This document shows positions 24,328-31,842 of a DNA stretch of 64,000 nt, one piece after another (positions within the stretch are counted from its first letter, which is position 1; each line of letters starts with the position of its first letter). The position numbers were made by a program, and so were the translations under genes. This stretch comes from UBA3305 sp002373555 (GTDB taxonomy: Bacteria; Bacillota; Clostridia; Lachnospirales; Lachnospiraceae). The notes below the pieces were generated by a model. It was given only the letters and a program-made list of their open reading frames with translations, was not told the origin of the DNA and did not search any database. Location: assembly GCA_946612455.1 (NCBI GenBank), contig CAMOER010000004.1, forward strand, positions 1-64,000, written 5' to 3'.

Positions 24328-25965
24328 ATGTCAATGTATGAATTCTTCACCCTGATGGGCGGCGTAGGTCTCTTCCTCTACGGAATGAGCATCATGTCCA
24401 CAGGCCTGAAGGGTGCCGCGGGCGACAAGATGCAGACCATCCTGGAGCACGCCACCACGAACCGTTATCTCGCGGTATTTGTCGGAATTCTCGTAACCCT
24501 GCTGATCCAGAGCTCTTCCGCCACGGATATGATGGTCATCAGCTTCGTCAACTCCGGCCTGATGACGCTTGCACAGGCGATCGGCGTGATCATGGGTGCC
24601 AATATCGGTACCACGGTCACGGCTCAGATCACCGCCTTCAATCTGGGCGCTTATGCACCGATGATCCTCTTTATCGGCGCCATGATGTATCTGTTCCTGA
24701 AAAAGAATACCGTAAAATACATCGGCTGCATCATCATGGGCTTCGGTATGCTGTTCTTCGGCATTTCGCTGATCAAGCAGGCCATCGTTCCCCTGTCGCA
24801 GAGCCCGGAATTCATTTCCTTCCTGACAACACTGGAGCATCCGGCGGTCGCTGTGATCTTCGGCGTGCTGTTCACGGCGGTTCTGCAGAGCTCTTCTTCG
24901 TCAGTCGTCATCTTCCAGGCCTTTGCGGCACAGGGACTTCTGACATTTGATATTACCGTTTATCTGGTGATCGGTGCCGCGATCGGCTCGGTGGCCCCGA
25001 ACCTTCTGGCTTCCCTGACGACGAACCGGAACGGAAAGCGGACGGCGATCCTGAACCTGCTGTTCAATCTGATCCGCGCGGGCATCATCATCCTGCTGAT
25101 CAATCTGTTCCCGCCCTTCCTGGAATTCATCCGGAATCTGACCCCGAACAGCGTCGGCCGCCAGGTCGCGAATGCCCATACGGTCTTCGCCATTCTGGCC
25201 GTGCTGATCGAGTTCCCGTTCGCCGGCGCGATCGTTTCTCTGGCGGAGAAGATCATCCCGATGAAGGAAGAGGAAAGCCGCCAGCTGGAAAACCGTCAGC
25301 TGCAGTATCTGAATCATCTGCCGGCCGTGCTGCCTTCCTCCGTGGCGCTGCAGCAGGCGCGCCGTGAGATCTCCCGCATGGGGCATATCACGCTGAACAG
25401 CATTCTCGAAGCGATCGAGTGCTTCTTTGAACCGGATGATGCGAAGATCACAGACGTTGTCGAAACGGAAGAGAGCGTGGATATCCTGACAGACGCGATC
25501 AGCGAGAAGCTGATCTCCCTGCGCTCCCGTGACTACAGTCCCAGAGATTTTTACCAGCTGTCGCAGATGATGATGGTCGTATCCGATATCGAGCGTATCT
25601 CCGATCACGCGGAGAATATCGTGGAATATGCGGAACAGCTGAAGAACAAAAAAGCCGTGATCTCCGAGCACGGAAAGCACGAGCTGCGGCGTCTTGCAGA
25701 TGCTGCCTCCGCTTCCCTGAAGCTCTCCCTGCAGATCTTTGAGAACGAAGAGTACGGCAGGATGTCCGAGATGGAGATGCTGGAGCAGAACGTCGACGAT
25801 ATGCAGGTCGAGATCATCAACAATCATGTCAAACGGCTGATGGATACCGCCTGCGATCCCATGGGCGGCGTTATCTTCACCGATCTGGCGACTGACCTGG
25901 AGCGCTGCTCCGACCATGCGCTGAATGTGGCCTCCGCGCTGGCGCATATCCCTGCGGAGCTGTAA
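24328..25965 (+). CDS. Na/Pi cotransporter family protein with PhoU-like domain
   Basis: A 545-residue membrane protein. Two inverted NptA/PNaS repeats carry the QSSSATDMMVISFVN and QSSSSSVVIFQAFAA motifs that form the phosphate/sodium site, with seven to nine helices up to about residue 310. The C-terminal 200 residues are helical and PhoU-like (repeated YSPRDFYQLSQMMMVVSDIERISDHAENI). It imports or exports phosphate with sodium. ATAGGAGAAAAACAG precedes ATG. Divergent from the NRPS operon. Confidence 0.9.
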   Translation: MSMYEFFTLMGGVGLFLYGMSIMSTGLKGAAGDKMQTILEHATTNRYLAVFVGILVTLLIQSSSATDMMVISFVNSGLMTLAQAIGVIMGANIGTTVTAQITAFNLGAYAPMILFIGAMMYLFLKKNTVKYIGCIIMGFGMLFFGISLIKQAIVPLSQSPEFISFLTTLEHPAVAVIFGVLFTAVLQSSSSSVVIFQAFAAQGLLTFDITVYLVIGAAIGSVAPNLLASLTTNRNGKRTAILNLLFNLIRAGIIILLINLFPPFLEFIRNLTPNSVGRQVANAHTVFAILAVLIEFPFAGAIVSLAEKIIPMKEEESRQLENRQLQYLNHLPAVLPSSVALQQARREISRMGHITLNSILEAIECFFEPDDAKITDVVETEESVDILTDAISEKLISLRSRDYSPRDFYQLSQMMMVVSDIERISDHAENIVEYAEQLKNKKAVISEHGKHELRRLADAASASLKLSLQIFENEEYGRMSEMEMLEQNVDDMQVEIINNHVKRLMDTACDPMGGVIFTDLATDLERCSDHALNVASALAHIPAEL

Positions 25966-26004
25966 ACCGCAGCAGGCATTGCATATTGGAGTGTTTAAGA
26001 AAAT

Positions 26005-26031
26005 AATCCCGGCCGATCGGCCGGGATTTTC
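26005..26031 (+). terminator. Terminator of the Na/Pi gene
   Basis: AATCCCGGCC with GGCCGGGATT (10 bp, GATC loop) followed by TTT. Confidence 0.85.
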
Positions 26032-26094
26032 TGTCCTCTGATTTTGGATGTGCCTGCAATTACAGCTTCGTTCTGTCTGTTTCCTGTCGGCTGA

Positions 26095-26356
26095 TTACGG
26101 ACGAAACGTTTTTATTGCTGCTGCATCCGTAGTATTTCACCTATGCTTTCCTGTTTCCGGCAGCTTTTACGGACGCAGTTTCCTCTTTCTCTTTCCTTCG
26201 TCCGTAGTTTCTTCACACTGAACCGGCTTTTCTTCCTGGCCGCTACGGACGCAATCTTGCTTTCTTTTCTCTTCGTCCGTAGTTTCTTCGCATTGAACCG
26301 GCTTTTCCGGCCTTCCTCTACGGACGCAGCTCTTGCTTACACCGCTTTCGTCCGTA
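26095..26356. repeat. Array of four TACGGACG/CGTCCGTA hairpins
   Basis: Four imperfect hairpins, at 26095-26132, 26168-26206, 26243-26282 and 26319-26356. Each pairs TACGGACG (or TACGGA) with CGTCCGTA (or TCCGTA) around a 20-25 nt pyrimidine-rich loop with CTTGCTTTC or CTCTTTCTC. The linkers GTTTCTTCACACTGAACCGG and GTTTCTTCGCATTGAACCGG repeat with a 76-bp period. The array fills the gap between the Na/Pi terminator and the end of the hemolysin III gene; no reading frame of merit crosses it. Confidence 0.75.
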
Positions 26357-26379
26357 ACAGGCCAGAAATACTTCTCTCT

Positions 26380-27030
26380 TCATCCTGCCAGCAGCGCGTA
26401 CATCGCCAGGAAATGGCACAAACTGCCGGCCAGTACGAACAAATGAAACAGTTCATGGTTTCCGAAGAACTTTTTGGGCGGAAAAAGCGGTATCCTGCAG
26501 GCGTAAATGATCCCGCCGACAGTATAAATGATCCCGCCCGCCAGCAGCCAGAGAAAGACTGTATGCGGAAGCAGCCGCACCAGATCCCCGAACACGAACA
26601 CGCAGATCCACCCCATCAGGATATAGATCATGGAAGAAAACCACTTCGGACAGGTGATCCAGATCGCCTTTGTGATCATGCCTGTCAATGCCAGCGTCCA
26701 CACAGCTGCCAGCAGGATCCTTCCTTTTGCTTCCTCCAGCACCAGCAGGCAGAACGGCGTATAGCATCCGGCGATCATGACGAAGATCATCATGTGATCG
26801 ATCTTCCGGAAGATCCGGAGCGCCAGACCTTTCACACAGACTGTATGATAAACCGTACTTGCGGAATACAGCAGAAACATGGCTGCGGTAAAAACGACCG
26901 TCGATATAACGGCGCGCCTGTCCCCGGTCAGCAGCGCGCGAAGCATGAGCGGGACCGCCGCCGCGGCAGTTGCAACCACGCCGGCAAAATGTGTCAGCGC
27001 GCTTCCCGGTTCTCTGATGATACCTGTCAT
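26380..27030 (-). CDS. Hemolysin III family (PAQR-like) membrane protein
   Basis: A 216-residue seven-helix protein with the family marks STVYHT, DHMMIFVMIAGCYTPF and HELFHLFVLAGSLCHF, whose Ser, Asp and three His form the metal site in the PAQR/alkaline ceramidase superfamily. Bacterial TrhA members affect membrane energetics; true hemolysis is doubtful. ATG at 27030 has GAGGAGGATCCT upstream, so a longer frame to 27093 is rejected. Confidence 0.9.
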   Translation of the reverse strand: MTGIIREPGSALTHFAGVVATAAAAVPLMLRALLTGDRRAVISTVVFTAAMFLLYSASTVYHTVCVKGLALRIFRKIDHMMIFVMIAGCYTPFCLLVLEEAKGRILLAAVWTLALTGMITKAIWITCPKWFSSMIYILMGWICVFVFGDLVRLLPHTVFLWLLAGGIIYTVGGIIYACRIPLFPPKKFFGNHELFHLFVLAGSLCHFLAMYALLAG

Positions 27031-27120
27031 AGGATCCTCCTCTCCGGAATATGCCTGCCCGGTCTTCGCACAAGCTTTCGGCATACTCCTCATCGGTTTT
27101 TCAATAACTCTTCTAAGGTT

Positions 27121-27149
27121 ATTTTAAGCTTTGTCACATCCTATGTCAA
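27121..27149 (-). promoter_or_regulatory. Promoter of the hemolysin III gene
   Basis: TTGACA and TAAAAT on the minus strand with a 17-bp spacer, about 90 bp before the start. AAGCTT copies flank both boxes (27126-27131 and 27149-27154), which could form an operator. Confidence 0.75.
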
Positions 27150-27201
27150 GCTTTTGCAATTCTTTTTAAAAGTTTTTGAATATCTCTATACGGGATTTTC
27201 G

Positions 27202-27230
27202 TTGACTTGTCACCGGAACCGCTTTATACT
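27202..27230 (+). promoter_or_regulatory. Promoter of the DUF1836 gene
   Basis: TTGACT and TATACT with a 17-bp spacer, leaving a leader of about 118 nt. The rest of the 27031-27354 gap shows nothing else. Confidence 0.75.
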
Positions 27231-27354
27231 GACGGCATAAACAGCGATTTCGGCGCAGACGCTTGTACAGCATTGATTCCGGGACGCACCTTTCCGCGCG
27301 AATCTTTAAAAGAAAGCTTCCTGCCCGCACATGCTGTCTTTCCGGAGGATCCCC

Positions 27355-27858
27355 ATGCAGCAGATCAAAGAAATGATATCTTCAGAAATTGCCTCTTTCC
27401 GCCTTCCCCGCTACGACGATATTCCGAATGTCGGTCTGTATCTGGAACAGACCGTCCATTATATCTGCGAGTATCTTTCGCCGCTGTACCAGGACGCCGT
27501 GACAGGCTCCATGATCAGCAATTATGTCAAAAAGAAAATGATCGCGAGTCCCATCAGAAAACAGTACAACAGGGAACAAATTGCGGAATTATTGTTTATT
27601 TCAATGGCAAAATCTGTCCTTTCTCTGGATAATATTGCGGTTCTTCTGAAGATCCGCAAAGAACGTTACGGCATAAAAGAAGCCTACAACGAGTTCTGTG
27701 AGATACTCGAGCAGGCTGTGAGACAGGTATTCGGGCTGCCTGTTGAAACTATGAATTCTGATGATGTTTCCGAAGACCAGGAGATCCTGCGGTATACGAT
27801 GATCGCAGCAGCAAACAAGCTGTATCTGGAGCAGTGGATCCGGCGCTGCGCGCAGTAG
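27355..27858 (+). CDS. DUF1836 family protein
   Basis: A 167-residue protein with the DUF1836 signature: NVGLYLEQTVHYICEYL, GSMISNYVKKKMI, KQYNREQIAELLFISMAKSVLSLD. The GSMISNYVKK part looks like a helix-turn-helix, and the family is treated as a putative transcription regulator of Firmicutes. GGAGGATCCCC precedes ATG at 27355, so eight upstream codons are not used. Target unknown. Confidence 0.88.
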   Translation: MQQIKEMISSEIASFRLPRYDDIPNVGLYLEQTVHYICEYLSPLYQDAVTGSMISNYVKKKMIASPIRKQYNREQIAELLFISMAKSVLSLDNIAVLLKIRKERYGIKEAYNEFCEILEQAVRQVFGLPVETMNSDDVSEDQEILRYTMIAAANKLYLEQWIRRCAQ

Positions 27859-27895
27859 GCTGTCGTAACCACCGCAGACGAACGATCTGCAAGTC

Positions 27896-28678
27896 TTACC
27901 ATTCGCCGCAGCTGCGCCAGAACTGCACTGCTTTATCCATCCACCCTTCGGCGGATGTTCCCGTCCCCGGGCCGACGCCGTGTCCGACGCCCGGGAAGAT
28001 ATCCCATGCATGACACACGCCGGCAGTTTCCAACGCTTTCGCCATCATGCGGGTATTCTCCGGCTGCACGGTCTCATCCGCATCGCCCGCCCAGACATAC
28101 GTCGGCGGATAGGCATCTGTCACATGCTCTTCCACGCTCGCGAATATCTCCCGATCCGGAGATGCATCTGCGCCAAGCAGATTATCATGTGTTTCCGGAT
28201 GCGTATATTCCTTCCGCATGGAAATGACCGGATAGACCAGGATCATCGCTTCCGGCTTCGGCAGAGAATATTTCGCATAGCCCATGTTTTCTGTACCGAA
28301 GGAGGCTGCCAGATGACCGCCGGCAGACGATCCCCAGACACTGTAATGATCCGTATCCAGGCAGTACCGATCACTGTTTTTGAAAATATGACGCACCGCG
28401 TTTGCCAGATCCCGCTGCGGGGCGGGATATTTCGCATGCTTTTTGATCCTGTAATAAACGATGAATGCTGAAATCCCCTCTTCATTGAGTTTCTTCGCGA
28501 AAGGCACGCCTTCAATATAACTGCAGACCTTGGCGTAAGCACCGCCGGGGCAGATCACGGCAAACGGGTGCTTCTTCCCGTCCCGGATCACAAACCGTGT
28601 GTCAATACAGCATTTATCCGGCTGAAACAGATCCCGGATATATTGTTTATTGTCGGCATCGACAGGCAGACCGAACAT
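27896..28678 (-). CDS. Alpha/beta hydrolase, acetyl-esterase-like
   Basis: A 260-residue esterase of the BD-FAE/acetyl xylan esterase type. Oxyanion segment CPGGAYAKV, nucleophile in VWGSSAGGHLA, acid Asp in WAGDADETV, base His in GVGHGVGPGTG. No signal peptide, so it probably trims acetyl groups from imported oligosaccharides. ATG at 28678 follows AAGGAGGAAGTCTTT. It is downstream of no partner in the same direction except the AraC gene at 28748-29551, 69 bp upstream, which probably controls it. Confidence 0.85.
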   Translation of the reverse strand: MFGLPVDADNKQYIRDLFQPDKCCIDTRFVIRDGKKHPFAVICPGGAYAKVCSYIEGVPFAKKLNEEGISAFIVYYRIKKHAKYPAPQRDLANAVRHIFKNSDRYCLDTDHYSVWGSSAGGHLAASFGTENMGYAKYSLPKPEAMILVYPVISMRKEYTHPETHDNLLGADASPDREIFASVEEHVTDAYPPTYVWAGDADETVQPENTRMMAKALETAGVCHAWDIFPGVGHGVGPGTGTSAEGWMDKAVQFWRSCGEW

Positions 28679-28747
28679 AAAGACTTCCTCCTTGATAGAA
28701 TTTACCTGCATGTACAGGTCAGATCATACTACGAACCCGCCGGCTGC

Positions 28748-29551
28748 TCAACCGGTTCTCATCCGGTTCCGCTTCCGGAATTCCGCCGGCGTCATATGAT
28801 ATTCCTCCCGGAACACACGGTTGAAGGTGCGCTGGCTGCCGAATCCCGCATCCAGACAGATATCCGTGACCGGCCGGTCCGTATCCTCGAGCAGCTGGCG
28901 GCTGTACTCCAGGCGCGTGAGATTCAGATAGCGGTTGAAATTCATGTTAAACGACTGAGCAAAGATCCTGGACAGCGCGAACGGATTGACGTACAGATCC
29001 TTCGCCATGGATGTCAGCGTGACCGGTTCCATATAGTGATCTGCAATATACGATACAGCCCGCTCCACCAGATTCGCTTCTTCTCTGCTTCTGGGCGTGA
29101 GCGTGAGGAGCGGCAGGATCCTGCTGAGGATGATCTGCATCCAGGCTTCGTGCAGGACGTTTTCATAAGCTTCCGCCTGTCCTCCCGCAGTCAGCACCTG
29201 CAGGGCATAGCGGACATCCGGATGGACCTGCGCGGCACGGATCACCGGCACCGCCGCAATATTTGTCTCCAGCGTCTGCAGGAATCCGCCCAGCAGCGAC
29301 GGATCTGCCAGAATAAATTCCACCTGTCCGCCATTCCCGGAAAACTCCTGGTAAAAATGGATCTGATTCGGGAAAACGATGCCGAGATCGCCCGCCTCCA
29401 GATGATACAGTTCCTTCTCCACCCCGAAGTCGATCGAGCCTTCGCTGACATGCACGATCTCGACCGGCGCATGCAGCGAGGGAGCTACAAAACCGGCTTT
29501 CCTTTGATAGATCTCAAAATCCTTGTCTTCTTTTTTATAGAGAAGATGCAT
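28748..29551 (-). CDS. AraC-family regulator with cupin sensor
   Basis: A 267-residue transcription factor. The N-terminal cupin domain (about 15-100; EGSIDFGVEKELYHLEAGDL, FPNQIHFY) probably binds a sugar. Two helix-turn-helix motifs end the protein (TLTSMAKDLYVNPFALSRIF; VTDICLDAGFGSQRTFNRVF). It probably controls the esterase just downstream. A -10/-35 pair lies at 29627-29655. Confidence 0.9.
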   Translation of the reverse strand: MHLLYKKEDKDFEIYQRKAGFVAPSLHAPVEIVHVSEGSIDFGVEKELYHLEAGDLGIVFPNQIHFYQEFSGNGGQVEFILADPSLLGGFLQTLETNIAAVPVIRAAQVHPDVRYALQVLTAGGQAEAYENVLHEAWMQIILSRILPLLTLTPRSREEANLVERAVSYIADHYMEPVTLTSMAKDLYVNPFALSRIFAQSFNMNFNRYLNLTRLEYSRQLLEDTDRPVTDICLDAGFGSQRTFNRVFREEYHMTPAEFRKRNRMRTG

Positions 29552-29626
29552 GACGTTCCTCCGGAATCAACAGCTGACAGGCCTCTGACAGCAAATCAGG
29601 AAGCCGTTCACATTTCAACGCAATTT

Positions 29627-29655
29627 ATAATAGCAAGATTTGACTACTTTTTCAA
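29627..29655 (-). promoter_or_regulatory. Promoter of the AraC regulator gene
   Basis: TTGAAA and TATTAT on the minus strand with a 17-bp spacer, 76 bp upstream of the start. Confidence 0.65.
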
Positions 29656-29734
29656 TGCATCTGACGAGCGCAGACCGCTCTCCCGTCGTATTATACTGTT
29701 GCAAGCGAAAAGCAGGCAAAAGGAGGTAATTACG

Positions 29735-29806
29735 ATGAGCGCATTTCTGAAGAGATATTTTGAAAGCTTCAAAGAGTACTGCGAGAACAATCGTATGTTC
29801 AGATAA
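29735..29806 (+). CDS. 23-residue peptide gene
   Basis: A short frame with AAAAGGAGG 8 nt before ATG, opening MSAFLKRYFESFKEYC and ending NNRMFR, then TAA and a strong terminator 18 bp on. The peptide has evenly spaced aromatic and charged residues and would form an amphipathic helix; net charge is slightly positive. A perfect ribosome site, a stop and a dedicated terminator make it look like a real transcript. No family recognised; it could be a leader, a membrane-acting peptide or a toxin. TATACT at 29692-29697 may be its -10 box, without a clear -35. Confidence 0.6.
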   Translation: MSAFLKRYFESFKEYCENNRMFR

Positions 29807-29823
29807 TATAACTTGTTTAAGAG

Positions 29824-29853
29824 AAGCTCTCCGGCGACGCCGGGGAGCTTTTT
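29824..29853 (+). terminator. Terminator of the small peptide gene
   Basis: AAGCTCTCCGGC pairs with GCCGGGGAGCTT (one G-U pair) around GAC, followed by TTT. Confidence 0.85.
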
Positions 29854-29880
29854 CGTCTTTATTCCAGCACAATCCTGCTC

Positions 29881-30786
29881 TCACTGGTCTTCGGTGTTTC
29901 CGTTTCCGTCCATGTCCTGTCCAAACCAGTCATCCAGCTGCTGCGCGATATCCGGGAAATCGATCAGACATCTGTCATCCCAGATTCCGACGGGCACCTG
30001 ATCGTCAAATGTATACGTCTGTACCAGTGCCTTGTCATCCTGCCTTTTGTAGACATTGATGATCCTGTCCTCCGGATCGACGATCCAGAACTCCCGCACG
30101 CCGGCCTGCAGATATTTCCGCAGTTTAACGGTCACGTCTTTCTTCGCGGTGGATGGTGACAGAATCTCGACGATCAGATCCGGCGCACCGTATACGCCAC
30201 GGGTATTCGTTTTATTCCTGTCGCAGATAATCAGGATATCCGGTTGTACCATGGTCCGGTTGTCCATATCCAGCTGAACATCAAACGGCGCAGGAAAAAC
30301 GCGGCATTTCCCGTGATTCTGTTTTACAAAACTGTTCAGCTGGAATGACAGTTCATTCAGGATCAGCTGATGCTCTTCCGAAGGAGCCGCCATATCATAG
30401 ATCACACCGTCGATCAGCTCCACCCTTCGCTCATCCGGAAGCGCATAGTAATCCTCCAGGGTATACTCTCCCTGCTTTTTTGCATATCTCATCTGTGGGC
30501 TGATCTTATACGCCGTCATGGGTTCTGCCGCATATACGGGTGTTGTCTGACGGGCATAGAATTCAGAAAAATCAATCCCATTTTCCTTCGCTGCAGGCAA
30601 ATCAGTACTTTCCGCAGCCGGACGCAGCACTTTTTCAAGTGCAATGATGGTCTCCATCCGCGGCGCGTCCGTGATACCGCCGAATATTTTCTGTACAGTG
30701 CCAAGCGGTACGCCGGATCTTATGGAGATTTCCTTATTACTGAGCCCGAGTTCCTTCTTCCTGGCTTTCATCTGTTCGAGCGTCAT
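29881..30786 (-). CDS. XRE helix-turn-helix fused to Uma2 endonuclease-like domain
   Basis: A 301-residue fusion. Residues 1-65 form an XRE-type DNA-binding domain (KKELGLSNKEISIRSGVPLG, TVQKIFGG). Residues about 110-290 form a Uma2/DUF820 domain of the PD-(D/E)xK fold: YELIDGVIYDM-like start (VELIDGVIYDMAAPS), acidic Asp in VQPDILIICD, the Glu in DLIVEILSPST and a Lys in KLRKYLQAGVREFWIVDP. Most Uma2 proteins, abundant in cyanobacteria, lack the DNA-binding domain. ATG at 30786 has GAGGAGGTCTGC upstream. It may be a defence-like or regulatory nuclease; this is unproven. Confidence 0.85.
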   Translation of the reverse strand: MTLEQMKARKKELGLSNKEISIRSGVPLGTVQKIFGGITDAPRMETIIALEKVLRPAAESTDLPAAKENGIDFSEFYARQTTPVYAAEPMTAYKISPQMRYAKKQGEYTLEDYYALPDERRVELIDGVIYDMAAPSEEHQLILNELSFQLNSFVKQNHGKCRVFPAPFDVQLDMDNRTMVQPDILIICDRNKTNTRGVYGAPDLIVEILSPSTAKKDVTVKLRKYLQAGVREFWIVDPEDRIINVYKRQDDKALVQTYTFDDQVPVGIWDDRCLIDFPDIAQQLDDWFGQDMDGNGNTEDQ

Positions 30787-30846
30787 GCAGACCTCCTCTC
30801 CCGACTGTGATTGCAATCATGCTGTTTCCACTTGTTCTATATCAGT

Positions 30847-30875
30847 AGAATAAGCTGCCTGGCTTGTTTTGTCAA
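30847..30875 (-). promoter_or_regulatory. Promoter of the XRE-Uma2 gene
   Basis: TTGACA and TATTCT on the minus strand with a 17-bp spacer, about 60 bp upstream of the start. Confidence 0.75.
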
Positions 30876-31045
30876 TACTTATTTAACCGTATTGCGACCT
30901 ATAATTAACCGCCGCGGTTGTTTTTCGGCTTTTTATTCGGGTTTTCACAAAAAATGTTCCGGCGCATCTTTTGCCTGTCGAAAGAACGTGCCGGAACCAC
31001 TATATGTTGTGCTGCAGTATTATATCATTTCCATATAAGCAAACC

Positions 31046-31070
31046 GGGACAGGGAGCCGGCCCCTGTCCC
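31046..31070 (-). terminator. Terminator of the phosphoesterase gene
   Basis: GGGACAGGG with CCCTGTCCC (9 bp) immediately after the stop codon at 31080; the T-run is short (GGTTTGCTT). Confidence 0.6.
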
Positions 31071-31079
31071 CGCCTGCGG

Positions 31080-31670
31080 TTAATATTCGATCACATGATC
31101 GCCCCAGGCGTTGATCACCGTCGTTTCACCGTACTGCGCCGACCGCGGGATATCCATGCCGTAATTCATGTGCACATGCCCATGGATGAAATATTTCGGA
31201 TGATACTTATCCATCAGCTCACGGAAGCATTCAAATCCGCGGTGGGAAAGCGCGTCCGTATCATGCAGGCCTCTGGCCGGCGCATGCGCAAGCAGGATAT
31301 CAAAGCCGCCGTATTTCCGCAGCTGCAGCCAGAGCTTCCGCACTCTGTGCCGCATTTCTCCCTCCGTATACATGCATTCGCCGCCGTTGTACCGGTAGGA
31401 ACCGCCAAGCCCGAGAATGCGGATGCCGTTCACCACGACGATCTTATCCTCCGCGCAGAGACAGCCTCCGGGCGGATCTTTCAGAAGCTCCTGATCATGG
31501 TTGCCAAGCACATAGACCAGCGGTTTTCCGGACATGGTCACGATAAAGTCCAGATAGCCTTTTTTCAGGTCGCCGGCAGACAGGATCAGATCGATGCCGT
31601 CAAATTTCCCCGGCCTGTAATAGTTGTAGTAGCGGTCCGACTCAATGTCGGAGATCGTGAGTATCTTCAT
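31080..31670 (-). CDS. Calcineurin-like metallophosphoesterase
   Basis: A 196-residue phosphoesterase: ISDIES (first Asp), LILSAGDLKKGY, VLGNHDQELL, LLAHAPARGLHD and IHGHVHMNYG. These supply the two-metal site. It lies alone between its terminator and a REP-like element. Nucleotide or phosphodiester substrate is likely but not readable. Confidence 0.85.
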   Translation of the reverse strand: MKILTISDIESDRYYNYYRPGKFDGIDLILSAGDLKKGYLDFIVTMSGKPLVYVLGNHDQELLKDPPGGCLCAEDKIVVVNGIRILGLGGSYRYNGGECMYTEGEMRHRVRKLWLQLRKYGGFDILLAHAPARGLHDTDALSHRGFECFRELMDKYHPKYFIHGHVHMNYGMDIPRSAQYGETTVINAWGDHVIEY

Positions 31671-31747
31671 CTTTTCTTCCGAGGAATCTGCCCGCTGACC
31701 TTCCCGTGTCCAATCCTGTTTCCGTAAAACCGAAAGTGAAAAGCGGT

Positions 31748-31782
31748 GGATCCTTCGGCGCTCTGCGCCTCTGGATGACAGC
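31748..31782. repeat. REP-like hairpin, copy 1
   Basis: GGATCCTTCGGCG, GCGCC and CTCTGGATGACAGC. The same outline, GGATCCTTCG, an inner GC stem, then GGATGACA, occurs at 42631 and 44553 and in many Clostridia. Confidence 0.5.
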
Positions 31783-31842
31783 AGTGTTCTACGGCCGGTT
31801 CAGCCCGGTGGTTTTCCTCTTCCTTCCTTCTCCCAATCAGTA

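Noticed and set aside
26095..26356. Possible CRISPR array
   Set aside because: The repeats are hairpin arms within diverged 76-bp units, spacers are similar to each other, and no cas genes are near.
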